Shown here piece after piece: positions 26,951 to 36,401 of a DNA stretch of 64,000 bases. This DNA is from Phreatobacter cathodiphilus. GTDB taxonomy: Bacteria > Pseudomonadota > Alphaproteobacteria > Rhizobiales > Phreatobacteraceae. A program made the translations under genes and the position numbers. Below the pieces are notes generated by a model. The model saw only the letters and a list, made by a program, of their open reading frames with translations. It was not told the DNA's origin and made no database searches. The stretch is taken from assembly GCF_003008515.1 (NCBI RefSeq), contig NZ_CP027668.1:3885001-3949000 (forward strand). Reading direction: 5' to 3'. Each line of letters starts with the position of its first letter. The stretch's first letter is position 1.

Positions 26951-29478
26951 TCGGCGGCCTTGGAGAAGTCCTCGAGATGGGCCGGGAAGGTGACCTTCAC
27001 CTGCGTGCCGCTGCCCGGCGCCGTTTCCACCTCGATGCGGCCGCGATGCAGCTGGACGAAGCTCTGGACGATGGAGAGGCCGAGCCCGGCGCCGCGGTGT
27101 CGCGTGCCGGTGGAGCGGGTCTCGAAGCGCTCGAACATGCGGCCGACCATGTCGGGGGCGATGCCCGCCCCCTGGTCGCGCACCTTGAAGACGATTTCCT
27201 CGCCCTCGCGCGCCGCGTCCAGCACGACGAGGCCGCCGCGGTCGGAGAAGCCGATGGCGTTGGAGAGGAGGTTGAACAGCACCTGGCGCACGCGCTGGGC
27301 GTCGGCCCGGAACGTGCCGATGTCGCGGGCGATGCGCGTCTCGATGCGGATCTGGTTCTCGGCGATGCGATCGCGCACCGCCTCCACCGCCGCCTGGATG
27401 GTGGTGCGGATGTCGACCTCGCCGAGTTCGAGCTCCATCACGCCGGCATCGATGGTGGCGAGGTCGAGCACGTCGTTGATGATCGATAGGAGCGAGGCGG
27501 AGGAAGCGCCGATATAGCCGAGATATTCGCGCTGCTTGTCGTTCAGCGGCCCGATGGACGGGTCGTCCAGCACCTGGGCGAAACCGATGATGGTCGTGAG
27601 CGGCGTGCGCAGCTGGTAGGAGACGTGGTGAACGAAGTCGTTGCGCAGCTTCGCCGCCGATTCCAGCGCCTCGTTGCGCTCGGTCAGGGCCCGTTCGACC
27701 ATCACCATGTTGGTGACGTTACGGAAGGTGACGAGGGTGGCCCCCCCCGGCAGCGGCGCCGTGCCGGTGTCGAGCACCGAACCGTCGGTGCGCTCGATGC
27801 GGAACGAGCGTTGACGCCGCTCGTCGGCGAGCGCCGTCACCGCGGCGCGGATGTCGGACCAGATGCCGCCGTCACGGACATAGGGCATGCATAGGCTGGC
27901 GATCTGGTCGATCTTCGGCCGTCCGTCCAGGACTTTGGCGTCGAACTCCCACAGGGCGGCGAAGGCGCGGTTCGACAGCGACAGGCGGCCGTCGGAGCCG
28001 AACACCGCCACCGCCTCGTCGAGATTGTCGATGGTCTCGCGCTGGACGCGGCCGAGCGCCTGGACCTGGGTTTCGAGCTGCAGGCGCTGGGTCAGGTCCT
28101 CGAAGACATAGGTGACGCCGCCGGCCGGGTCGGGGTTCTGCACCACGCGCAGGAAACGCCCGTCGGGCAGCGGCCATTCGAGGATGCGCGGCTCGGTGTC
28201 CACCGCCTCGTAGACCCCGTGCAGGGTCTTCTTCCATTCCCGGTAGTTGGACTGCTCGGGCAGCAGCCGGCGCTCGCGCAGCCGGTCGAGAATGTCGCCG
28301 TCGGTGGGGCCCTGGTGCAGGAAGGCGGGTTCCAGGTCCCAGAGCTGGCGGAAGGCCTCGTTGTTGAAGACGAGACGCTTGCCGGCGTCGAAGATGGCCA
28401 CGGCGGTCGCGAGCTGGTCGAGGGTGCGCTTGTGCGTCTCCATCTCGACGGAGAGTTCGGAGCGCACCGTCTCGAGCTCTGTGACGTCGACGGCGAGACC
28501 GGCCGATCCGGCTCCCGCCGGCGTCTCGATGATGTCGAAGATGCGCCGCTGTCCCGCCGCCACCGCCGCCACGCGGCGGGCGAAGGGCACACGGGCGGAG
28601 CGGCAGCGCGCCGCCTCGTTGCGGTCGGCCGGATCGAGCAATTCGTGGCCGGCCGCCACCGCCCGCACGCCGTCGGCGGCATCCGTCGCGGCGGCATAGG
28701 CAGTATTGACCCAGGTGATGCGCCCCTCCGCATCGCGCAGCCAGACCGGCAGGGCGAGGGCGCCGAGGAAAGAACGGATCGTCGCCGTCTCGCGCACCAG
28801 CGCATCGTGGCCGGCGCGCAGTTGCATCAGCTCTTCGCGCACACCCCCCACGAGGCGCAGGCGGAGAACGGCGCGTCCACCGATGGGCCGGCCCTCGGCC
28901 TCGATCGGCCGGCCGCCCTGGCTCACCACGTCGAGGCGGAACGGGGTTCCGGAGGCGCGCAGCGCGTCGACGGCACGTTCCAGCTCCGCCGCCCTATCCG
29001 CCGGCAGCCAGGAGCCGAAGGCGAGCACGCGCCGGGCCGCCGGCAGGTCGGTGACGAGCGAGACGTCGCCGGCGATCTCGGGCTCGTCGCGGTCGCCGCC
29101 CCAGACGACGACCACGTGCGGATCGAGGGTCAGGAGTTCGGCATTGCGGTCGAGGGCGAGCCGGAGTTCGTTGATTTCACGGCGGGCCTGGCGCCCGGCC
29201 GCGGCGGCGCTGGCGCGCGTGCGCAGGAGCGCGATGGCGGTCACGACGCCGAAGACGACGACGCCGACATTGAGCCCGAAAGCCGCCCATTCGTGGGCAC
29301 GGATGGCGCCGACCACCTCGGAGAGGGTCGGACCCGCCTCGCTCGCCGCCACCAGGGCAGTGCTGGCGAGAAGGGCGGCGGCGGTTGCCGGGACGAGCCG
29401 CAAGGCCCGCCATGTCGGCCCCGGTCGCGGTCCGTTGTCCCCACCGGATGCGTCGTCGACCCTCGACAGGCCCGGCAT
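26947..29478 (-). CDS. divL: DivL-type PAS kinase with Tyr at the phosphoacceptor site
   Basis: An 843-residue membrane protein. Two membrane segments lie near residues 29-46 and 64-86, then PAS-like domains (about 235-340, 355-465, 480-590), a dimerisation helix and an ATP-binding domain with NLLSNAIGFSDRG, DQGAGIAP and GAGLGLSIV. The H-box reads VSYQLRTPL: the usual phospho-His is Tyr621. That substitution defines DivL, which in Caulobacter controls CckA and thereby CtrA. Two His residues at 617-618 precede it but are not at the canonical place. It is followed by TsaE-AmgK with a 4-base overlap, supporting orthology. Confidence 0.87.
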   Translation of the reverse strand: MPGLSRVDDASGGDNGPRPGPTWRALRLVPATAAALLASTALVAASEAGPTLSEVVGAIRAHEWAAFGLNVGVVVFGVVTAIALLRTRASAAAAGRQARREINELRLALDRNAELLTLDPHVVVVWGGDRDEPEIAGDVSLVTDLPAARRVLAFGSWLPADRAAELERAVDALRASGTPFRLDVVSQGGRPIEAEGRPIGGRAVLRLRLVGGVREELMQLRAGHDALVRETATIRSFLGALALPVWLRDAEGRITWVNTAYAAATDAADGVRAVAAGHELLDPADRNEAARCRSARVPFARRVAAVAAGQRRIFDIIETPAGAGSAGLAVDVTELETVRSELSVEMETHKRTLDQLATAVAIFDAGKRLVFNNEAFRQLWDLEPAFLHQGPTDGDILDRLRERRLLPEQSNYREWKKTLHGVYEAVDTEPRILEWPLPDGRFLRVVQNPDPAGGVTYVFEDLTQRLQLETQVQALGRVQRETIDNLDEAVAVFGSDGRLSLSNRAFAALWEFDAKVLDGRPKIDQIASLCMPYVRDGGIWSDIRAAVTALADERRQRSFRIERTDGSVLDTGTAPLPGGATLVTFRNVTNMVMVERALTERNEALESAAKLRNDFVHHVSYQLRTPLTTIIGFAQVLDDPSIGPLNDKQREYLGYIGASSASLLSIINDVLDLATIDAGVMELELGEVDIRTTIQAAVEAVRDRIAENQIRIETRIARDIGTFRADAQRVRQVLFNLLSNAIGFSDRGGLVVLDAAREGEEIVFKVRDQGAGIAPDMVGRMFERFETRSTGTRHRGAGLGLSIVQSFVQLHRGRIEVETAPGSGTQVKVTFPAHLEDFSKAAE

Positions 29479-29641
29479 CTCGTATCCTTACGTCACGGTG
29501 CGGCACGCGAGTGGGATCGGGGATCGCGCGCCGGTGCCGCCCGCGGCGCGAATCAGGTCCAATCTAACCTTGCGGGGACTCGCGGTCTAAGAGTCCAGAA
29601 CGGGAACGGCGGCGGGAAATTTCACGTCGCGCGGCGCGGTT

Positions 29642-30142
29642 TCAGATCGCCGGAAGGTCGCGCCGCATGGTGACGGCGTCGGCCGTGCCGGTGGCCGTGC
29701 GGTAGTAGCCCTTGCGCCGGCCGATGGGGACGAAACCGGCCCTCTCGTAGAGCTTGAGGGCGGGGGCGTTCTCCGCCTCGACCTCCAGAAAGAGACGGCG
29801 CACCCCGGCCCGCATCAGGTCGGGCAGGTGGGCAGCCACCAGCCGTCCGCCATAGCCGCGGCCGCGCAACCGCGGTGCCGTCGCCACCGTGAGAATCTCC
29901 GCCTCGTCCGCGGCGATGCGGCTGAGGATGAAGCCGCCGGCGGGCGCCGTCGTGCGGCGGCGCGCGACATGGGCGACGACGGCGGGGTCGCGCAGCATGG
30001 TCGCCAGGTCTTCCGCGCCCCAGCCGCGGTGGAATGAGGCGGCGTGGATGGCGGCGAGATCCTCGCAATCCCCGGTCGTCGCCCGCGCCAGCACCGGCTC
30101 GGACCTCGGCCACCAGACCACGAGGTCGGCGAGGGACATCAT
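29642..30142 (-). CDS. rimI: GNAT acetyltransferase, RimI-type
   Basis: A 166-residue GNAT protein. The acetyl-CoA loop is LTVATAPRLRGRGYGGRLVA, followed by LFLEVEAENAPALKLYERAGF, typical of RimI. RimI acetylates the N-terminus of ribosomal protein bS18, and its gene is widely coupled to tsaB as here (4-base overlap). Two adjacent ATGs at 30142 and 30139 are possible starts. The N-terminal tail (LVVWWPRSEP) is longer than in E. coli, so the substrate could differ. Confidence 0.88.
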   Translation of the reverse strand: MMSLADLVVWWPRSEPVLARATTGDCEDLAAIHAASFHRGWGAEDLATMLRDPAVVAHVARRRTTAPAGGFILSRIAADEAEILTVATAPRLRGRGYGGRLVAAHLPDLMRAGVRRLFLEVEAENAPALKLYERAGFVPIGRRKGYYRTATGTADAVTMRRDLPAI

Positions 30143-30831
30143 GGCCGCGCCTCCGCCGCACCCGGTCGCGCGGCCTGCGGCTTGGCGTCCACCGCCTTCA
30201 GATAGAGGGGCCGGCAGGGGGAGGCGGCGGGATCCGCCATGGCCCCCAGCCGGGCGACGACGGCGATGTCGGGCGCCGTCCGTCCGTCGAGCACGGCGGG
30301 CAGGGCGGCGCCCTCCGGCCAGGCGGCGAGCACGGCCTCGGCTCCGGGTCCGACCACGGCGACGGGACGCGCCGCCGCCAGCCGGGCGGCTTCGTGAACG
30401 GGGAGATAGGAGGGCGGCACGATGGCGGTGCCGTCGGGCGCCGTGAGGGCGGCATAGACGTGGCCGTGGCGGGCATCGACGGCGGTCAGCACCGCCAGCG
30501 CCTCAGGGCGGCCGTGCCAGGGTGCGGCGAGGGCGGCGAGGGTGGAGAGGCCCACCGCCTCGCCGCCGGCGGCGAGCGCCATGGCGCGGGCCGCGGCGAC
30601 GGCGACCCTGAGGCCGGTGAAGCTGCCGGGGCCGGTGGTGGCGACGAAGCGGTTGCAGGCGGCGGGCGCGACGCCGGCGGCGGCGCAGGTCTCGGCGGCG
30701 AGCGGGATCAGCCGCTCGGCATGGCCACGCTCCATCGGCTCCGAGAGGGCCGCGAGAATCTGCCCCGACGCGGTGTCGAGGACGGCGGCCGAACAGGCGC
30801 CGAGGGCCGTGTCGAGGGCGAGAACCAGCAT
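30139..30831 (-). CDS. tsaB: tRNA t6A synthesis protein TsaB
   Basis: A 230-residue ASKHA-fold partner of TsaD. The N-terminal strand is MLVLALDTALGACSAAVLD. MERGHAERLIPL and TTGPGSFTGLRVAVAAARAMAL are strong TsaB signatures. It forms the TsaB-TsaD-TsaE complex that installs N6-threonylcarbamoyladenosine at position 37 of ANN-decoding tRNAs. tsaE is in the same neighbourhood, inside a fusion. It overlaps rimI by 4 bases and lies 56 bases after nfu. Confidence 0.95.
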   Translation of the reverse strand: MLVLALDTALGACSAAVLDTASGQILAALSEPMERGHAERLIPLAAETCAAAGVAPAACNRFVATTGPGSFTGLRVAVAAARAMALAAGGEAVGLSTLAALAAPWHGRPEALAVLTAVDARHGHVYAALTAPDGTAIVPPSYLPVHEAARLAAARPVAVVGPGAEAVLAAWPEGAALPAVLDGRTAPDIAVVARLGAMADPAASPCRPLYLKAVDAKPQAARPGAAEARP

Positions 30832-30887
30832 GATGCGGTGCTACACCCTCGCAGGCGGGCCGAAAAGGGCCGCCGGTAACTGCGCCG

Positions 30888-31448
30888 TCAGATCGCCTGG
30901 ACTTCCCGCACGTCGGGGAGGAAGTGGCGCATCAGGTTCTGGATGCCGTGCTTCAGCGTCGCGGTGGAGGAGGGGCAGCCGGCGCAGGAGCCCTGCATGG
31001 CGAGATAGACGATGCCGTCCCTGTAGCCGCGGAAGGTGATGTCACCGCCGTCGGCCGCCACCGCCGGGCGCACCCGCGTCTCCAGCAGTTCCTTGATCGT
31101 GTCGACGGTGCCGGCATCGGCGGGATCGAAGAACTCCTCGTCGCCGCTCGGCGCCAGCGAGGTGTCGGTGCGCAGCAGCGGCTGGCCCGACATGAAGTGC
31201 TCCATGATCGCGCCGAGGATCGCCGGCTTCAGGTGCGGCCACTCGGCCCCGCCCTTGGTCACGGTGATGAAGTCGTTGCCGAAGAAGACGCCGGCGATGC
31301 CGTCGATGGCGAAGAGCTTTTCGGCCAGCGGCGACTGGCGGGCCGCCTCGGCATTGGGCATGTGCAGCGTGCCCTCGGGGAGCACGGTGCGCCCGGGCAG
31401 GAATTTCAGCGTCGCCGGATTGGGCGTGGCTTCCGTCTGGATGAACAT
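30888..31448 (-). CDS. NifU-family Fe-S carrier (Nfu)
   Basis: A 186-residue protein: an N-terminal Nfu_N domain (MFIQTEATPNPATLKFLPGR) and a C-terminal NifU-like domain with CAGCPSS (C-x2-C), which binds a bridging [4Fe-4S] cluster in the dimer. It delivers clusters to late-acting enzymes such as lipoate synthase or aconitase in related systems. It is first gene of the leftward nfu-tsaB-rimI run, with a divergent hydrolase gene 166 bases away. Confidence 0.94.
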   Translation of the reverse strand: MFIQTEATPNPATLKFLPGRTVLPEGTLHMPNAEAARQSPLAEKLFAIDGIAGVFFGNDFITVTKGGAEWPHLKPAILGAIMEHFMSGQPLLRTDTSLAPSGDEEFFDPADAGTVDTIKELLETRVRPAVAADGGDITFRGYRDGIVYLAMQGSCAGCPSSTATLKHGIQNLMRHFLPDVREVQAI

Positions 31449-31614
31449 GATGGTCCCCCGTGCGCCGGTTCAAGGCCGGGCCGATTGGAATGATTCAAAA
31501 TACTGACCCTGTTCAAGATGTGGCGATCCGCAACCGCCGCGTCAACAGGAAAGCGCCCGGCCGGGTTGACGCGGCGGCGGTCTGCACCAGTCTCATCTCC
31601 GGGGAGAATGTCCA

Positions 31615-32958
31615 ATGCCGACACGCCGCCAGATCCTCGCGACGGGCTCGACCCTCGCCATCGCCGCCGTCCTGCCCGCCCGCGCCCAGCCCGCCGCCCC
31701 CGTTCCCGTCCTTTTGGTCCACGGCAACGGCGACCATGCCGCCCTCTGGATGACGACGCTCTGGCGCTTCGAGACGAACGGCTGGCCGCGGGAGCGGCTG
31801 CACGCCTTCAACTTCACCGATCCGCTCTCCCGCAACGACGACGCCGTGCCCCAGGCCGGCCGCTCCGGCACCGCCGACCAGCTTCGCGAGCTCGCCGCCG
31901 AGGTGGAGGCGCTGATCGCCCGCACCGGCGCGGCCCGCATCGCCCTCGTCGCCAGCTCCCGCGGCGGCAATGCGGTGCGCAACTACGTCGTCGAGGCCGG
32001 CGGCGCCGCGAAGGTCAGCCACGCGGTGCTCTGCGGCACGCCGAACCGCGGCGTCTTCAACTGGGAGGCGAGCCCGGGCAGCGAGTTCAACGGCCGCGGC
32101 CCCTTCCTCACCAAGCTCAACCGCCGCGACACCGACGTGGTCGACGGCACCGCCTTCCTGACCCTGCGCAGCGACGGCAACGACAAGTTCGCGCAGGCCG
32201 ACGGCGCCTTCGTCGGCCGGCCGGGCGTCGCCACCCGCATCACGGCGGAGGGTCCGACGCTGCGCGGGGCCACCAACATCGCTCTCGGCCAGCTCGACCA
32301 CCGCGAGGTCGCCTTCCACCCCCGCGCCTTCCGCGAGATCCACCGCTTCATCGCCGGCCGCGAGCCCGCCGCCCTCGCCGTCGCGCCGGAAGCCGAGGTG
32401 CGGCTCTCCGGCCTCGTCACCGGCAATCCCGGCGGCGTGCCCACCAACCGCCCGGTGGAAGGCGCGAAGCTGAGCCTGTTCCGCGTCGATGCCGCCACCG
32501 GCGAGCGCCGCGGCGAGCCCCTGCTCGACGTCGGCACGGCGGCCGACGGCCGCTGGGGCCCGGTCACCGTCCGCCCCACCGACGCGCTGGAATTCGTCCT
32601 CGCCGTGCCCGGCCATCCGGTGACGCACATCTACCGCTCGCCCTTCCCGCGCTCTTCCGCCGTGGTGCATCTGCGCCCGGCGCGGCCGCTCTCCGAGGCG
32701 GACCGCGCCGCGGGAGCCGTGGTGCAGATGACCCGCCCGCGCGGTTACTTCGGCATTCCCCGCGACGTCGTGCTGCTCGACGGCCGCGAGCCGGCCGACG
32801 TGAAGCGCGGCGTGGCGACGGACGCGGCGACGACGCTGCGCCTGCCGGCCTCCGAGATCGGGCGCGCCGTGGTCGGGCTCTTCAACGAGGAGCGCATCGT
32901 GGCGCGCGCCTGGAGCGCCGCCGAGAACCGTGTGGCCGTGGCCGAACTGACCTGGTGA
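31615..32958 (+). CDS. exported alpha/beta hydrolase
   Basis: A 447-residue exported enzyme. MPTRRQILATGSTLAIAAVL is a twin-arginine-like signal (cleavage near ARAQ). The hydrolase domain has the oxyanion strand VLLVHGNGDHA (His36-Gly37) and the nucleophile elbow VASSRGGNAV with Ser115; the first Gly of GxSxG is Ala. The C-terminal half, from about residue 265, looks like a beta-rich carboxypeptidase-regulatory or starch-binding-like module (RLSGLVTGNPGGVPTNRPVE). It resembles secreted lipases or polyhydroxyalkanoate depolymerase-like esterases; the substrate is unknown. Confidence 0.82.
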   Translation: MPTRRQILATGSTLAIAAVLPARAQPAAPVPVLLVHGNGDHAALWMTTLWRFETNGWPRERLHAFNFTDPLSRNDDAVPQAGRSGTADQLRELAAEVEALIARTGAARIALVASSRGGNAVRNYVVEAGGAAKVSHAVLCGTPNRGVFNWEASPGSEFNGRGPFLTKLNRRDTDVVDGTAFLTLRSDGNDKFAQADGAFVGRPGVATRITAEGPTLRGATNIALGQLDHREVAFHPRAFREIHRFIAGREPAALAVAPEAEVRLSGLVTGNPGGVPTNRPVEGAKLSLFRVDAATGERRGEPLLDVGTAADGRWGPVTVRPTDALEFVLAVPGHPVTHIYRSPFPRSSAVVHLRPARPLSEADRAAGAVVQMTRPRGYFGIPRDVVLLDGREPADVKRGVATDAATTLRLPASEIGRAVVGLFNEERIVARAWSAAENRVAVAELTW

Positions 32959-32965
32959 GGCGCCG

Positions 32966-33463
32966 TCAGGCCAGGGCCTCGATCTCCTCGTCGGAGAGCT
33001 GGCCGGGCACGATGGCGACGGGAATGGGATAGGAGCCGGCGGTCCGCGCCAGGCCGGAGACGAGCGGGCCCGGCCCGTCCTTGCCCGCGCCGGCGGCGAG
33101 GATGAGGATGGAGACGTCGGGATCGTCCTCGATCTGGGCGATGATCGCCTCTGCGAGCGTGCCCTCGCGCACCACCAGTTCCGGCTCGACGCCGACGAGC
33201 TTCATGGCGCGGTCCGCCGCCGCGTCGAGCTTGGCGCGCGCATCGGCATGGGCTTCCGCGCGCATGACGTCGGCGACGCCGAACAGCGCCTGGCCGTCTC
33301 CGATCTTCGGTTCCACCACCGCCAGCATCTGCAGCCGGTGCCCGGTGCGCGAGGCCCGGCGGGCGGCGAAGACGATGGCGCGGTCGCATTCGGGGCTGTC
33401 GTCCACCACCACCATGAACTTGGGCGTGTGGCCGGAATGATAGGCTTCGCGCTTGCGGGTCAT
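32966..33463 (-). CDS. universal stress protein family
   Basis: A 165-residue UspA-fold protein. The first strand is [20 protein letters not shown], with a central [15 protein letters not shown]. The ATP-loop region [19 protein letters not shown] keeps Gly residues like the GxxGxG motif but is irregular, so nucleotide binding is uncertain. The C-terminus PIPVAIVPG is typical. The start MTRKREAY is chosen over an upstream ATG with non-coding-looking sequence. It is convergent with the hydrolase gene, 7 bases apart. Confidence 0.88.
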   Translation of the reverse strand: MTRKREAYHSGHTPKFMVVVDDSPECDRAIVFAARRASRTGHRLQMLAVVEPKIGDGQALFGVADVMRAEAHADARAKLDAAADRAMKLVGVEPELVVREGTLAEAIIAQIEDDPDVSILILAAGAGKDGPGPLVSGLARTAGSYPIPVAIVPGQLSDEEIEALA

Positions 33464-33609
33464 CGTGGCCTCTCTGTGCACCGCAACAGGCGCTATGTCG
33501 CACCCGGGCGCCCGACTTGGCAAGCCGGGGACCCTCGGGGCAGGGCCCGCGCGGGCGTCACGGCGTCGCAATCCTTCCAAACCGGCCGCTTCGCTGCTAT
33601 GTGCGGGCC

Positions 33610-35415
33610 ATGACCGACACGCCGCTCGACCTCATCCGCAACTTCTCGATCGTGGCCCATATCGACCACGGCAAATCGACGCTCGCCGACCGCCTCATCC
33701 AGGTGACGGGCGGCCTCACCGCGCGCGAGATGACCGAGCAGGTTCTCGACAACATGGACATCGAGAAGGAGCGCGGCATCACCATCAAGGCGCAGACCGT
33801 GCGCCTCGACTATCCGGCCAAGGACGGCAAGACCTATGTCCTGAACCTGATGGACACGCCCGGCCACGTCGACTTCGCCTACGAGGTGTCGCGCTCGCTC
33901 GCCGCCTGCGAGGGCTCGATCCTCGTCGTCGACGCCTCCCAGGGGGTCGAGGCCCAGACGCTCGCCAACGTCTACCAGGCGCTGGATGCCGGCCACGAGA
34001 TCGTCCCCGTCCTCAACAAGATCGACCTGCCGGCCGCCGAGCCGGACCGGGTCAAGCAGCAGATCGAGGACGTCATCGGCCTCGACGCCTCCGACGCCAT
34101 TGAGGTCTCGGCCAAGACCGGCATCAACATCGAGGGCGTGCTGGAGGCCATCGTCACCCGGCTCCCCGCCCCGAAGGGCGACCGCGCGGCCCCGCTCAAG
34201 GCCATGCTGGTCGACTCGTGGTACGACCCCTATCTCGGCGTCGTCGTGCTCGTCCGCATCATCGACGGCGTGATGAAGAAGAACCAGCGCATCAAGATGA
34301 TGGGCACCGACGCCGTCTACGACATCGACAAGATCGGCGTCTTCACCCCGAAGATGAAGGACGTGGCGGACCTCGGCCCCGGCGAGGTCGGCTTCATCAC
34401 CGCCTCGATCAAGGAGGTGGCGGACACCCGCGTCGGCGACACCATCACCGACGAGAAGAAGCCCACGGCCCAGGCGCTGCCCGGCTTCAAGCCGGCCCAG
34501 CCGGTGGTCTTCTGCGGCCTCTTCCCCCAGGACGCCGCCGACTTCGAGGACCTGCGCGCCGCCATGGGCCGCCTCAGGCTCAACGATGCCAGCTTCTCCT
34601 TCGAGATGGAGAGCTCGGCCGCCCTCGGCTTCGGCTTCCGCTGCGGCTTCCTCGGCCTGCTCCACCTCGAGATCATCCAGGAGCGGCTGGAGCGCGAGTT
34701 CAACCTCGACCTCATCGCCACCGCCCCTTCCGTCGTCTACCAGATCCTGCAGCGCGACGGCTCGCTGATCGAGCTGCACAACCCCGCCGACATGCCCGAT
34801 CCGATGAAGATCGAGATCATCTCGGAGCCGTGGATCCGCGCCAAGATCATGACGCCGGACGACTATCTCGGCTCGGTGCTGAAGCTCTGCCAGGACCGCC
34901 GCGGCGTGCAGATCGACCTGACCTATGTCGGCTCGCGCGCCATGGTCACCTACGACCTGCCGCTCAACGAGGTCGTCTTCGACTTCTACGACCGGCTGAA
35001 GTCGATCTCGAAGGGCTACGCCTCCTTCGACTACCAGATCACCGACTATCGCGAGGGCGACCTCGTGAAGATGTCGATCCTCGTCAACGGCGAGCCGGTC
35101 GACGCCCTCTCGATGCTGGTCCACAGGAACCGCGCCGAGAGCCGCGGCCGCGCCATGTGCGAGAAGCTGAAGGACCTCATCCCGCAGCACCTCTTCAAGA
35201 TCCCGATCCAGGCCTCCATCGGCGCCAAGGTCATCGCCCGCGAGACCATCTCCGCCCTGCGCAAGGACGTCACCGCCAAGTGCTACGGCGGCGACATCTC
35301 GAGAAAGCGCAAGCTTCTCGACAAGCAGAAGGAGGGCAAGAAGAAGATGCGCCAGTTCGGCAAGGTCGACATCCCGCAGGAAGCCTTCATCGCCGCCCTG
35401 AAGATGGACGCCTGA
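33610..35415 (+). CDS. lepA: elongation factor 4 (LepA)
   Basis: A 601-residue translational GTPase of full length. G1 is [10 protein letters not shown] (residues 15-24), switch regions include [15 protein letters not shown]3 is DTPGHVDF and G4 is NKIDLP. Domains II, III and V follow, and the unique LepA C-terminal domain (from about residue 490) ends with [21 protein letters not shown]. It acts on stalled ribosomes and 30S assembly. The start 33610 is preceded by GTGCGGGCC rather than a strong Shine-Dalgarno, but it matches the family N-terminus. Confidence 0.98.
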   Translation: MTDTPLDLIRNFSIVAHIDHGKSTLADRLIQVTGGLTAREMTEQVLDNMDIEKERGITIKAQTVRLDYPAKDGKTYVLNLMDTPGHVDFAYEVSRSLAACEGSILVVDASQGVEAQTLANVYQALDAGHEIVPVLNKIDLPAAEPDRVKQQIEDVIGLDASDAIEVSAKTGINIEGVLEAIVTRLPAPKGDRAAPLKAMLVDSWYDPYLGVVVLVRIIDGVMKKNQRIKMMGTDAVYDIDKIGVFTPKMKDVADLGPGEVGFITASIKEVADTRVGDTITDEKKPTAQALPGFKPAQPVVFCGLFPQDAADFEDLRAAMGRLRLNDASFSFEMESSAALGFGFRCGFLGLLHLEIIQERLEREFNLDLIATAPSVVYQILQRDGSLIELHNPADMPDPMKIEIISEPWIRAKIMTPDDYLGSVLKLCQDRRGVQIDLTYVGSRAMVTYDLPLNEVVFDFYDRLKSISKGYASFDYQITDYREGDLVKMSILVNGEPVDALSMLVHRNRAESRGRAMCEKLKDLIPQHLFKIPIQASIGAKVIARETISALRKDVTAKCYGGDISRKRKLLDKQKEGKKKMRQFGKVDIPQEAFIAALKMDA

Positions 35416-35419
35416 AGCC

Positions 35420-36283
35420 TCAGCCCCGGCCGCGCCGACTCTTGGCCGGCCGCACCTGCGCGGCGAGCCAGTTGACGAGTTCGGTGCGCCGCACGGCGGG
35501 GTCGAGCACGTCGCGGTCGAAGCCGTGGCGCCAGGCGATGGTGCGGTTCGCCGGATCGGCCTCCAGGGCGTCGAGATCGGTGCTCCACCGCGCCGCCGCC
35601 TCGCCGTCCTCGAAGAAGCCCTCCTCCACCAGCCGCGGCGCGATGGCCCGGCCGATGGCGGCGACCTCGCCGAGCGAGAATTCCGGGTGGTACTGCACCG
35701 CCCAGGCGGTGGCCGGCCCGACGCGGATCTCCACCGCCTGCACCTCGCTCATGCCGTTGGAGGCGAGCAGCACCGTGCCCGGCGCCATGGTCTCCACCTC
35801 GTCCTGATGCACCGCCGGCGCGTCGAAAGCGGCGGGCCGTCCGGCCAGCAGCGGATGGGCGCGCCCCGCCTCGGTCGGCGTGATCTTGCGGGCGAAGCCC
35901 ATCTCGCGGCCCTTGGGGTTGCGTCGGACGACGCCGCCCGCCGCGGTGGTCAGGACCTGCAGGCCCCAGCACGAGCCGAAGACCGGCGTCCCTGAGGCGA
36001 AGACGGCGCGGGCGAGATCGATCTGCGACCGGATGGCCGGGGTCATGTCGTAGAGGTTCAGCGAGGAGCCGGTGAGCGCCACCCCGTCATAGCCCTCGAG
36101 GCCGCCGGAATCCGGCAGGTTGGCGCCGGGATCGGCGGGGAAGGCGAGGTCGATCACGGCGTCCGGCGCGAGCGCGCGCAGCACCTCGGCATAGGCCTCG
36201 GACGGCGTGGCGCCGCGATGGGCGGCATGGCGGGCGCGGTCGGCGGCCGTATTGCCTTCGACGACGAGGAGGCGGAGGGTCAT
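35420..36283 (-). CDS. class I glutamine amidotransferase-like protein
   Basis: A 287-residue protein of the GMP-synthase-like amidotransferase type. The nucleophile loop is FGSCWGLQVL, the downstream triad HPE is in QYHPEFSLG, and YDGVALTGSSLNLYD precedes the active site. It would release ammonia from glutamine or act as a gamma-glutamyl hydrolase. No synthase partner is nearby, so the acceptor is unknown. The start MTLRLLVVEG (36283) is preferred over an ATG 39 codons upstream. It is convergent with lepA, 4 bases apart. Confidence 0.85.
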   Translation of the reverse strand: MTLRLLVVEGNTAADRARHAAHRGATPSEAYAEVLRALAPDAVIDLAFPADPGANLPDSGGLEGYDGVALTGSSLNLYDMTPAIRSQIDLARAVFASGTPVFGSCWGLQVLTTAAGGVVRRNPKGREMGFARKITPTEAGRAHPLLAGRPAAFDAPAVHQDEVETMAPGTVLLASNGMSEVQAVEIRVGPATAWAVQYHPEFSLGEVAAIGRAIAPRLVEEGFFEDGEAAARWSTDLDALEADPANRTIAWRHGFDRDVLDPAVRRTELVNWLAAQVRPAKSRRGRG

Positions 36284-36384
36284 GGGGGCCTGCGGATGGG
36301 TCGTGGATGCGCTCCAGATGGCACATCCGGGGCCGGAGGAAAATGCCCCGCCACCATTGCCGGGCGGCCGGGGACGGGCGACAC

Positions 36385-36401
36385 TGTGCGGTGACCGCAC
36401 A
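36385..36401. promoter_or_regulatory. 17-bp perfect palindrome at the IclR gene start
   Basis: TGTGCGGTGACCGCACA has 8-base arms around one central base. It lies in the divergent gap upstream of the IclR regulator and overlaps the proposed GTG start at 36391. It is a good autoregulatory-site candidate, though its half-site differs from the 2539/2558 boxes. Confidence 0.55.
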
